A stretch of DNA of 58,682 bases, taken from NCBI GenBank assembly GCA_938082505.1, contig CALLLH010000044.1, positions 1-58,682 of the forward strand. The letters are read 5' to 3'. Positions 1 to 6,172 of this stretch are shown piece by piece. Position 1 is the stretch's first letter, and each line of letters opens with the position of its first letter. Under the pieces are notes generated by a model. The model searched no databases and was not told where the DNA came from. It saw only the letters and a program-made list of their open reading frames with translations. The stretch is from an uncultured Flavobacteriales bacterium (GTDB taxonomy: Bacteria > Bacteroidota > Bacteroidia > Flavobacteriales_D > Sanyastnellaceae). The position numbers and the translations under genes are program-made.

Positions 1-70
1 TGGCGATTTCGCGGAGGAACAAACGGAAGGCGCCGCTGTCCCGGCGCGTAAAGGAGGAATGATTGTTCAT
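1..70 (-). CDS. RpoD-like sigma factor, N-terminal fragment (sigma1), cut by window edge
   Basis: The ATG at 68-70 (minus) opens a frame that runs off the left edge after 23 codons. The peptide reads MNNHSSFTRRDSGAFRLFLR then EIA. It lines up with the start of the sigma factor at 2228-3097 (TTQRDSAALNAYLAEIS) in the T-x-R-D-S-x-A/G-x4-YL/FL-x-EI pattern that opens Bacteroidota primary-type sigma factors (region 1.2). It lies downstream of P1 and the GIY-YIG gene, in the place matching sigma2 downstream of P2. Only the first 23 residues are visible, so the assignment rests on this motif and on synteny with the second cassette. Confidence 0.6.
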   Translation of the reverse strand, partial: MNNHSSFTRRDSGAFRLFLREIA

Positions 71-120
71 GATGAAGGAATTGAAGGGTGAATAGGTAAT
101 GGGCGGAAACGAGGCGGAAT

Positions 121-579
121 TCATCCGAAATGCACGGCATATCCACGGCGACGGAGCCAGAGAGCGAATCCCTTCTCATGAATTCGGGCTTCTGTTCTGG
201 TCAAGGCATCAAGGCTCACTTGATGCTCTCGGCCGTATTCCTTGCGCAACTTTCTGATGGCCCTATCAAAAGCCAGATGGAAGTCCCTTTTGAAATGGTG
301 CTTTCCCCAAAGTGTGCTCGTGAATTCAGATGGATCCTGATGAATGTGGAACCTCTCTTCGATGGTCTTTCTCGTCTCCCCCACATACAAGGGTTCGGTC
401 AACAATCGCTGATGACGGGAGAATCCAAGATTGTTGTTGCGCATGACCCGCCTCGACCAGGCTGTAGGGTTCATGTGAAATGCGTAGACCCGGCAGTCGC
501 GTTCTTCAATCGATGTGGAGACTAGACCGAGGGAGTGGGTGGGCACCGAAGTGGTGCAGGGGTGAGTGGAATAGGACAT
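121..579 (-). CDS. GIY-YIG-like nuclease domain protein
   Basis: A 152-residue protein with a GIY-YIG-type core. VYAF (31-34) replaces the first GIY strand, LYVGET (64-69) is the YIG strand, and the following helix carries R76 and H80 in EERFHIH, the usual catalytic arginine region. An acidic residue (E130 or E135) lies in the C-terminal RTEARIHEKGFALWLRRRGY segment, where the metal-binding Glu is expected. The length suits a single-domain member. It sits between P1 and the truncated sigma1 and has no counterpart in the other copy of the cassette. The ATG follows a C/T-rich leader without a Shine-Dalgarno. Nuclease activity is inferred from the family; the substrate is unknown. Confidence 0.7.
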   Translation of the reverse strand: MSYSTHPCTTSVPTHSLGLVSTSIEERDCRVYAFHMNPTAWSRRVMRNNNLGFSRHQRLLTEPLYVGETRKTIEERFHIHQDPSEFTSTLWGKHHFKRDFHLAFDRAIRKLRKEYGREHQVSLDALTRTEARIHEKGFALWLRRRGYAVHFG

Positions 580-633
580 GATGATGGAGGGTTGGGTGTG
601 GAGATGAGGGGGGTGGGCAGGGTGAGCCCGACC

Positions 634-650
634 GCGCCCCTATAGGGCGC
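634..650. terminator. GC hairpin between P1 and the GIY-YIG gene
   Basis: A perfect 6-bp inverted repeat, GCGCCC (634-639) and GGGCGC (645-650), has a 5-nt loop CTATA. There is no U-run on either strand. It may be an intercistronic hairpin that attenuates transcription or protects RNA; a true terminator is not established. Confidence 0.3.
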
Positions 651-685
651 AGCCGGGCCATCGTTGGGGATTGCTCCCCTACCCC

Positions 686-1321
686 CTACATCTTCTCCTG
701 GTGCCGACAGTCGACGGTACGCCCTTCACTGTCGGTCCATTGGACCCTGTCCCGGGACAAAGCGATGGAATACGCTTCCCCGCGACGGCCCTCGATCGTA
801 TACCACGCCGCCCGATCGGGTCCCAAGGCGGACCTGAATTGGGCGCGGATCGCGGACATGTGTTGATTCAAACGTCCATCCTCATTCTCGACGAGCCTCC
901 GGATGACCGCACACTGTTCCTCTGGCGTTCCCTGACGGGCCACCCCTGAATACAACCGGGTCAACGTTCGGACATGGTCGGGATCCATGAGATCAACCAA
1001 CCGCACCCCTTCAGGATGCAGCAGGAAGAATTGGACCAGCGCCTTCCGGACGGGCCGGAGCTCAACCTGGACGTCCGCAACGCGGAATTCCTGGGAATAA
1101 CCGGAAATCACGAGGGGCGCAATCCTCACATCAACAGGCCTTGCGGCCAAGGCATCACCATCCGGCGCTGCGACCAGACGGATCTTTTCAATGAAGTCCT
1201 GGATCAACTCCAGGCACTTCCCTTCGGACAGTGTATGCCCATCGGGAATGCGAATGTGCAAGGGAGGGCCTTGAAGCCCTTCCAACATGATGGCAAGCGG
1301 TGCCGGACCGACCTCGGTCAT
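686..1321 (-). CDS. P1: conserved Bacteroidota protein with winged-helix-like C-terminal domain
   Basis: A protein of 211 residues, paralogous to P2 (3337-4431). The shared N-terminal part aligns around LEGLQGPP / LEGANGPL. The shared C-terminal ~130 residues begin at ISGYSQEF / ISGYAQQI and contain FFLLHPEGVRLVDL, an xIRxxFRxxLG stretch, and an ending of the type Y-x-I-x-G-R. The order (first helix, HPEGVxLxDL, a helix with S-x-IRxxF, then a short I-x-G-x2-Y hairpin) is that of an OmpR/PhoB winged helix, but this is inference. P1 lacks the central Cys4 region of P2. I chose the ATG at 1321; an in-frame TTG at 1417, abutting the VWA1 stop, would add 32 residues that match nothing in P2. Function unknown; probably DNA or partner binding. 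Confidence 0.65.
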   Translation of the reverse strand: MTEVGPAPLAIMLEGLQGPPLHIRIPDGHTLSEGKCLELIQDFIEKIRLVAAPDGDALAARPVDVRIAPLVISGYSQEFRVADVQVELRPVRKALVQFFLLHPEGVRLVDLMDPDHVRTLTRLYSGVARQGTPEEQCAVIRRLVENEDGRLNQHMSAIRAQFRSALGPDRAAWYTIEGRRGEAYSIALSRDRVQWTDSEGRTVDCRHQEKM

Positions 1322-1417
1322 CCGACGGGTGGGGGAGAAAAAAGTAGTGGCGGCTTTGAGGTTTAGCGTTACAATAGATAAACGAAAAAATGAGCAAAAG
1401 GTTGCTTCAGAAAGCAA

Positions 1418-2020
1418 TTAAATCATGCCTTTTTTTCGACGGATCATTTCACGGACCTCATCGCGCATATAGGCGTCCGAAAGACGGATGTCCCTCTTGC
1501 TGAAACGGCGGGTTCTACTGGCATCAAAGCCGAGATCACGGCTCACGGCCATCGGATCGATGTCCGCGCCGATGAAGCGGAATTCCCAGCCTTTCTGCGT
1601 GAGGTTATCGATGATCAAACGCAGCGCTCCCGAGGAGAAGACGCGGCTGGCATTTTCATGACCATCGGTCAGGGTCATGATCGAGATTGACGTGCCCTTC
1701 GCGGGGGCATCCTCACCGACCTGGTCAATCGTACGGGTGATGAGGGTTCCGAGGCCGTCCCACAGGGCGGTATTGCCACGCAGGACATACTGGTCCGGTC
1801 GGATGTCGTGGATCTCGCCGATGGACTTCGGTCCGAACCACATGCGGAAATCATCGGAAAAATCGCAGATGGAGAACCGGACATCCTGATCGGGGTGTTC
1901 CGATTGGATGGTGCGCAGGGAACCGATCTGCTCGTTGAGGGTGGACAGGGTGCCATCATAGCAATCGCGCATGCTGGCGGAGGCGTCCAGGAGGACGAAG
2001 TGGAGGTGTTGCTGACTCAT
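1418..2020 (-). CDS. VWA1: von Willebrand factor A domain protein
   Basis: A 200-residue, single-domain cytoplasmic VWA protein. The MIDAS metal site is complete: D12-x-S14-x-S16 (DASAS), T84 in GNTALWDG, and D119 in LTDGHENAS. No signal peptide or membrane segment is present. It is about 70% identical by eye to VWA2 (4484-5104) through the core, including a shared FSDDxRMWFGPKSIG stretch. The ATG at 2020 is chosen because it matches the start of VWA2; the longer upstream extension covers a conserved regulatory region instead. The gene ends directly before P1, as VWA2 precedes P2. VWA proteins of this type usually act as metal-dependent adaptors; the partner here is likely P1 or the sigma factor (inference). 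Confidence 0.85.
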   Translation of the reverse strand: MSQQHLHFVLLDASASMRDCYDGTLSTLNEQIGSLRTIQSEHPDQDVRFSICDFSDDFRMWFGPKSIGEIHDIRPDQYVLRGNTALWDGLGTLITRTIDQVGEDAPAKGTSISIMTLTDGHENASRVFSSGALRLIIDNLTQKGWEFRFIGADIDPMAVSRDLGFDASRTRRFSKRDIRLSDAYMRDEVREMIRRKKGMI

Positions 2021-2046
2021 GACTGGAGGGGTTGGAGGGTGAATAC

Positions 2047-2123
2047 GGCCCCACCGTGGGACCGTTGACACGGCAATGATGCCGGATGGATGCCGCTTTG
2101 TTCGAATCCCGTCAACCTTGACG
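2047..2123 (-). promoter_or_regulatory. Conserved upstream control region of VWA1
   Basis: It contains the 14-bp inverted repeat CGTCAACCTTGACG (2110-2123; 6-bp arms, CC spacer), then exactly 27 bp, then a 36-bp block (2047-2082). That block matches 29 of 36 positions with 5133-5168 upstream of VWA2. The same 14-mer is present at the same distance there. The 27-bp spacer sequences themselves are not conserved, so the arrangement looks selected: a probable operator plus promoter. Confidence 0.6.
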
Positions 2124-2167
2124 AAATCCGACCCTGAAGCGAGCACACCAGCCTCCACAGCGCGCAC

Positions 2168-2192
2168 GAAAGGGCGCCTTGCGGGCGCCCTT
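2168..2192 (-). terminator. Hairpin after sigma2
   Basis: A 10-bp perfect stem, AAAGGGCGCC (2168-2177) with GGCGCCCTTT (2183-2192), has loop TTGCG. It lies 36 bp past the sigma2 stop and just upstream of the VWA1 control region, as expected for an intrinsic terminator separating the two cassettes. The U-tract is short. Confidence 0.65.
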
Positions 2193-2227
2193 TACGTGAT
2201 GATCTGTGGTGGTCCGGACCCGGACCG

Positions 2228-3097
2228 TCAGTTCAGATAGACCTTCATGGCGTCGAGGGACATGCCGCTGCGCAACTTCTTGATGCCCCGGTCGCGCAAC
2301 TGGCGCACCCGCTCGGAGGTCAGCTCCATCAGGTCGCCAATCTCGGACAGGCTCTTGGGCTCGGATTCGTTCAAACCGAAACTGAGGCGCAAAACATTCG
2401 CCTCACGCATGGGCAGCATGCTCAAGGCGCGTTCCATTTCTCCGGCCAGGTCCTCTTCCTCGAGGTCATCGTCCGGTCTGTGGGCCTCCTTGTCCGGCAT
2501 GATGTCGCGCATCAGGGCGGAGTCGCGGTCGTCCTCGCCGAGCGGGGCGTCCATCGAGCTCGTCTTCATCCCGTTCTTCCGGGCTTGCCTCACGGCCTCC
2601 TCCGAAATGTCCATGTAAGCCGCCACTTCGTGGTCCTCGGGCTCACGCTCCAGGATCTGCTCCAGATCGGAGGTCGCATTGCGCACCTGCAGCATCACCC
2701 CCACCTGGTTGGAAGGCACCCGGACCAGGCGGCCTTTCTTGGCCGCCGCATCCATGATGCTCTGGCGGATCCACCAGACCGCGTAGGAAATGAACTTGAA
2801 TCCCTTGGTGTGGTCGAACTTCTCCGCCGCCTTCATCAAGCCGAGGTTGCCCTCATTGATCAAATCGATGAGCGGCAGACCGATGTACTGGTACTTCTTG
2901 GCCACCGACACGACGAAACGGAGGTTGGCTTCAACCAACTGGTCCAGGGCGCGCTTGTCCCCACCCTGGATGCGGATGGCGAGGTTGACTTCCTCAGCGG
3001 CATCGATCATGGGGAGGCGGCTGATTTCGGCGAGGTAGGCGTTCAATGCAGCGCTGTCACGCTGCGTGGTGGAGGAGGTAATGACGAGTTGCTTCAT
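2228..3097 (-). CDS. Sigma2: RpoD-like sigma-70 family factor
   Basis: A 289-residue sigma factor. Region 1.2 lies at residues 14-45 (RDSAALNAYLAEIS...EEV). Region 2 lies at about 55-115, with NLRFVVSVAKKYQ, DLINEGNLGLMKAAEKFD and KFISYAVWWIRQSI. Region 3 is at about 120-200 and region 4 at about 215-280, with SLSEIGDLMELTSERVRQLR as the -35-binding helix-turn-helix. The N-terminus resembles the phylum's housekeeping factor. However, the segment after region 2 (AAAKKGRLVRVPSNQVG) and the acidic linker (RPDDDLEEEDLAGE) diverge from it, so I read this as an alternative group 2-like factor. It lies between P2 and VWA1 in the cassette. The ATG follows a pyrimidine-rich leader with no Shine-Dalgarno. 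Confidence 0.88.
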   Translation of the reverse strand: MKQLVITSSTTQRDSAALNAYLAEISRLPMIDAAEEVNLAIRIQGGDKRALDQLVEANLRFVVSVAKKYQYIGLPLIDLINEGNLGLMKAAEKFDHTKGFKFISYAVWWIRQSIMDAAAKKGRLVRVPSNQVGVMLQVRNATSDLEQILEREPEDHEVAAYMDISEEAVRQARKNGMKTSSMDAPLGEDDRDSALMRDIMPDKEAHRPDDDLEEEDLAGEMERALSMLPMREANVLRLSFGLNESEPKSLSEIGDLMELTSERVRQLRDRGIKKLRSGMSLDAMKVYLN

Positions 3098-3336
3098 GGG
3101 GCGGGTGAGGCGGGTTGGTGCTGGAGGCGGAGGGTGTTGGAGGGTGTAAATTGCTGGCCCAACGGCCGGATATGGAACAATGTTGTGACAAGTGGTGACG
3201 GCTTTTGTTTATCAAAAACCGTGCTCGATTTGAATAGGGCCCATTTTTTTGGCAAAGGAGCCGGAAAGAAAGCGCTTCGACAGGCCTGAAACCCGAACCG
3301 AGGCCAGCAATGGCGGGCATTTGCAGCTCCCCATCT

Positions 3337-4431
3337 TCACATGGCATCAGGATTGCCGCAATCCACGATATGCCCCGTGCGGTCCGTCCACAGGACAAAT
3401 TGGCGGTCCAAGGCAATGCCATAGGGCTCCGCCGGGCGGCCGTGGATGAAGTATTCCTCTGCATCGCGAAAGCCGAGTACCTGGCGAAAGGCGCGCCGGA
3501 TGCGGGACAGATGTTGTTGCAACTTGCCTCCGCCATCCTCCACGACACCGCGCATCGTCTCCGCCTGCTCCTGGAGGTTCCCGATGGTCGCAATGGGCTG
3601 GTAGAGGCGCACCAGGGATTCGACATGGTGGGCGTCCGGCAGGTCCACGAGGCGCACCCCCTCCGGATGAAGGAGGAAGAACTGATACAGCGCCCGCTGT
3701 ATCGGCGACAGGGAGACGCGCTGGCCCGGCAAGTCGATCTGTTGGGCATAGCCCGAAATGCGCAACCGGCCCGGCTCCGGGTCGAGCCGCCAGCGCCTCC
3801 GGTACATCAGGTCCCGACGTACGAGGTCCATGAGCCGGAAACAATCGATCACCACATTGGCATCGAGGTAGCCCTCCCGGATCCGGCTGCGGATGCGGCC
3901 CATGCATTCCGGACAGGCATCGGCCGTGCGCATCTTCAAACTGATGTCCGGCTTGTCCATGCAGAGGTCCATGATGCAGCCACGCGGCTCTTTGTGGGCA
4001 CGGTAAGCGATGTCCTGCAGCGAATCGTACATCCCCCGCATGATGATGTTGCTCGCCAACAGGAAGGTCACCGGCAGTCGGAACGAAGTGGCCGTGAAGA
4101 GCTTCCAATCGTCGGCATGCATGTAGTGGCTGTTCTTCTCACCGAGACTGAACCAGTTGCCTTCATGCCTCATCCTGGACAACAGGACAATGACCGTGTC
4201 TTCGGAGAGGTCGGCACGCTTGCGGATCTCCGCGATGCTCTCAAAAATGGCCTCGGTACTCAGGCTGCCCTCAGCGCTGCATCGAGAGCGGACAAGCTCT
4301 GAAACATGCTCGACACCGAGGATGGGCCCCTCGGTGAAACGCAGGTGCCTGAGGGGACCATTGGCCCCCTCCAGCAGTGATGCGAATGAATCCCGATTGA
4401 CTTCGGATGTGCGATAGATGTATACTTCCAA
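3337..4431 (-). CDS. P2: Cys4-motif protein with winged-helix-like C-terminal domain
   Basis: A 364-residue paralogue of P1 with an extra central region. Residues 78-110 (DTVIVLLSRM...GNWFSLGE...HADDW) and 150-178 (GCIMDLCMDK...DACPEC) contain four cysteines, C152, C157, C173 and C176, spaced C-x4-C and C-x2-C, as in a structural zinc site. I recall a widespread unnamed bacterial family with NWFS, HxxDW and a GCxxDxC...IxLKxRTxDxCxxC signature; this region looks like it. The C-terminal ~135 residues share FFLLHPEGVRLVDL and the IRRAFRQVLG helix with P1. It lies 52 bp after VWA2 and before sigma2. Role unknown; possibly a zinc-stabilised sensor fused to a DNA-binding domain (inference). Confidence 0.7.
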   Translation of the reverse strand: MEVYIYRTSEVNRDSFASLLEGANGPLRHLRFTEGPILGVEHVSELVRSRCSAEGSLSTEAIFESIAEIRKRADLSEDTVIVLLSRMRHEGNWFSLGEKNSHYMHADDWKLFTATSFRLPVTFLLASNIIMRGMYDSLQDIAYRAHKEPRGCIMDLCMDKPDISLKMRTADACPECMGRIRSRIREGYLDANVVIDCFRLMDLVRRDLMYRRRWRLDPEPGRLRISGYAQQIDLPGQRVSLSPIQRALYQFFLLHPEGVRLVDLPDAHHVESLVRLYQPIATIGNLQEQAETMRGVVEDGGGKLQQHLSRIRRAFRQVLGFRDAEEYFIHGRPAEPYGIALDRQFVLWTDRTGHIVDCGNPDAM

Positions 4432-4483
4432 TGCGGATGTGTTAGGCTACCTGATTAGAACGTGTGAAACGTGAATGGTTGCC

Positions 4484-5104
4484 TCAGGCCCCATCGAAAC
4501 GGCTCCGGTTCGCCGTGAGGTAATTGCCCATTTCCAAGGTGGCGTAATCAGAGTACCCCCCCAGATCCTCCTTGCTGAAGCTCGCGGTGCGCCGCGCATC
4601 GATGCCCAGGTCCCGACTTACCTCCAGGGGATCGATGTCCGCCCCGATGAATCGGAACTCCCAGCCTTTCTGGGTGAGCCTGTCAATCAACATGCGGAGG
4701 GCTCCAGCGGTAAACACCCGGCTGGCGTTCTCGTAACCGTCGGTGAGGACCATGATGCTGACGGTCGTACCCTTGTCCGGGGCATCCTCACCGAGGTGGT
4801 CCACCGTGCGGGTGATCAGCGTGCCGAGCCCGTCCCACAGCGCCGTACAGCCACGCAGTTGGTAATCATCCTGACCGACTTCGCGGATTTTGCCGATGGA
4901 CTTGGGACCGAACCACATGCGATAGTCATCGCTGAAGTCCGAGATGGAGAATTTGACGTCCTGCTCTGGGAACTGCTTCTGCAATTCACGCATGGAGGCG
5001 ATCTGCTCATTGAGCGTCGAGAGGGTGGTGTCGTAGCAATCCTGCATGCTGCCGGATGCGTCGAGGAGAACGTGGTGCACATGGGTGTGCTTGGTCTGCT
5101 TCAT
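4484..5104 (-). CDS. VWA2: von Willebrand factor A domain protein
   Basis: A 206-residue cytoplasmic VWA protein with an intact MIDAS: D15-x-S17-x-S19 (DASGS), a threonine in GCTALWDG, and an aspartate in LTDGYENAS. It is a close paralogue of VWA1, sharing WFGPKSIG, ALWDGLGTLITRT and KGWEFRFIGADIDP. The C-termini differ (GGYSDYATLEMGNYL here, a basic RRKKGMI tail in VWA1). The ATG at 5104 gives an N-terminus matching VWA1; the longer reading would run through the conserved control region at 5133-5209. It is the first gene of the upstream cassette copy. Confidence 0.85.
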   Translation of the reverse strand: MKQTKHTHVHHVLLDASGSMQDCYDTTLSTLNEQIASMRELQKQFPEQDVKFSISDFSDDYRMWFGPKSIGKIREVGQDDYQLRGCTALWDGLGTLITRTVDHLGEDAPDKGTTVSIMVLTDGYENASRVFTAGALRMLIDRLTQKGWEFRFIGADIDPLEVSRDLGIDARRTASFSKEDLGGYSDYATLEMGNYLTANRSRFDGA

Positions 5105-5132
5105 GATGGAAGGAAGGTTGAGAATGTTGGCC

Positions 5133-5209
5133 GGCCCCACCGCGGAACCGTTCCGTCGACAATGATGCGGGAGAGGCCCTCCCACAGCCGAACGCCGTCA
5201 ACCTTGACG
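5133..5209 (-). promoter_or_regulatory. Conserved upstream control region of VWA2
   Basis: It has the same 14-bp inverted repeat CGTCAACCTTGACG (5196-5209) as the VWA1 region, with an identical 27-bp spacer length, followed by the 36-bp block 5133-5168. The palindrome centre is 98 bp from the VWA2 start, against 96 bp for VWA1. Probable shared operator or promoter. Confidence 0.6.
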
Positions 5210-5248
5210 CGGCACTGCCATTCTCGTTGAAAACCCGTTGACACCCGG

Positions 5249-5280
5249 GCGCGCATACCTGTATACAGGCCGGTGCGCGC
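5249..5280 (-). terminator. Hairpin after the MBOAT/SGNH operon
   Basis: A 7-bp stem, GCGCGCA (5249-5255) with TGCGCGC (5274-5280), encloses a further 12-bp palindrome CCTGTATACAGG. It lies 20 bp downstream of the SGNH stop codon on the minus strand. No clear U-run, so factor-assisted termination or RNA protection is possible. Confidence 0.45.
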
Positions 5281-5299
5281 GAGGGGGGCGACTGAACCT

Positions 5300-6172
5300 T
5301 CAGTCCAGAAGCTTCCCGAGCAAGGGGTCCAATTTGTCACCCACGTATTCCATGCCCTCACAGGACAGGTGATGGAAATCGATGAAGGCCGAGTTGGGCA
5401 GAACATCCCTCCCTAACCCGAGGTAATGCACATGGTCCCGCTCCGCAGCCGACTGCATCAGGTCCCAGTAATCATTCAGGGATTCTGCATTTATTTTTTC
5501 GAGAAAAGTGGGGTGCATGGGATGCTCCATGATCACCAGTTGCCAGCCGGATTCATGGGCGAGATCCACGATGGCCTCGAAAGCCCACGTCGACATCCGG
5601 GACTCCTCGAACCAGTGGGCATTCGCCATGCGATCCGACATCGGTGCCGCAAATCCATCCGGCAGATCTCCATCCCGACAGACCCATCCCATCAGCGATT
5701 GTACGCGCTCCAATTGGGCACCATTGAGCAGCAACTGCCACCTGAGCCGCCACGGCCATTCCGAGCGGAAGAGATCGCCCCAACGGAACATGGGGCTCGC
5801 CTTGCCCAACACCGACCGGTGCCAACCATCGTCCTGCACGCGGCCGGACATCCGTCGCTCCGCCACGGGGCCGAATTTCATCGGCCAAATCGTCAGGAGC
5901 ACCACCTCGACCTTGCTGTCAGGGCCCTTCAGGTCCGCGAACTCACGCATACGCATCCAAGTGCTGACCAGGTCTTGTGCAGGTCGATTGAACCGGGGCA
6001 CCTTCCTCAAGGGGACATTACCTCCATGGCTGTCACCGAAAAGCACCATGGAAAACTGTTGCGCATCCGCGAATTCATGCCGGGTGAAACCGTACATGTA
6101 CACCTTCAGCAGGGCCAGGGCCGAGAAGGCGAGCATCAGCGTGAGCAGCGGGCGGAGAATCAGGGTGCGCAT
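5300..6172 (-). CDS. SGNH/AlgJ-like acyltransferase partner of MBOAT protein
   Basis: A 290-residue protein with an N-terminal membrane anchor (LILRPLLTLMLAFSALALL) and a periplasmic SGNH-type domain. Block I is GDSHGGN near residue 46, and the catalytic Asp-x2-His is in the C-terminal FIDFHHLS. Such proteins accept or transfer acyl groups from a neighbouring MBOAT protein to an extracellular polymer. Its ATG overlaps the MBOAT stop by one base (TGATG), so the two are translationally coupled. The target polymer is not evident. Start chosen at 6172 because upstream in-frame codons lie inside the MBOAT gene. Confidence 0.7.
   Translation of the reverse strand: MRTLILRPLLTLMLAFSALALLKVYMYGFTRHEFADAQQFSMVLFGDSHGGNVPLRKVPRFNRPAQDLVSTWMRMREFADLKGPDSKVEVVLLTIWPMKFGPVAERRMSGRVQDDGWHRSVLGKASPMFRWGDLFRSEWPWRLRWQLLLNGAQLERVQSLMGWVCRDGDLPDGFAAPMSDRMANAHWFEESRMSTWAFEAIVDLAHESGWQLVIMEHPMHPTFLEKINAESLNDYWDLMQSAAERDHVHYLGLGRDVLPNSAFIDFHHLSCEGMEYVGDKLDPLLGKLLD

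Noticed and set aside
686..1417. TTG at 1417 as the start of P1
   Set aside because: It abuts the VWA1 stop, but the added 32 residues match nothing in P2, whereas the ATG at 1321 begins near the shared N-terminal sequence.
3098..3200. A third copy of the 36-bp VWA control block upstream of sigma2 (around 3155-3190)
   Set aside because: Only a loose resemblance (GGCCC and a later CAATG); no 14-bp palindrome at the expected distance.
1..5209. Identification of the cassette as a MoxR-VWA-VMAP type conflict system
   Set aside because: VWA proteins are present but no MoxR/AAA ATPase, protease or STAND gene accompanies them; the sigma factors have no place in that system.
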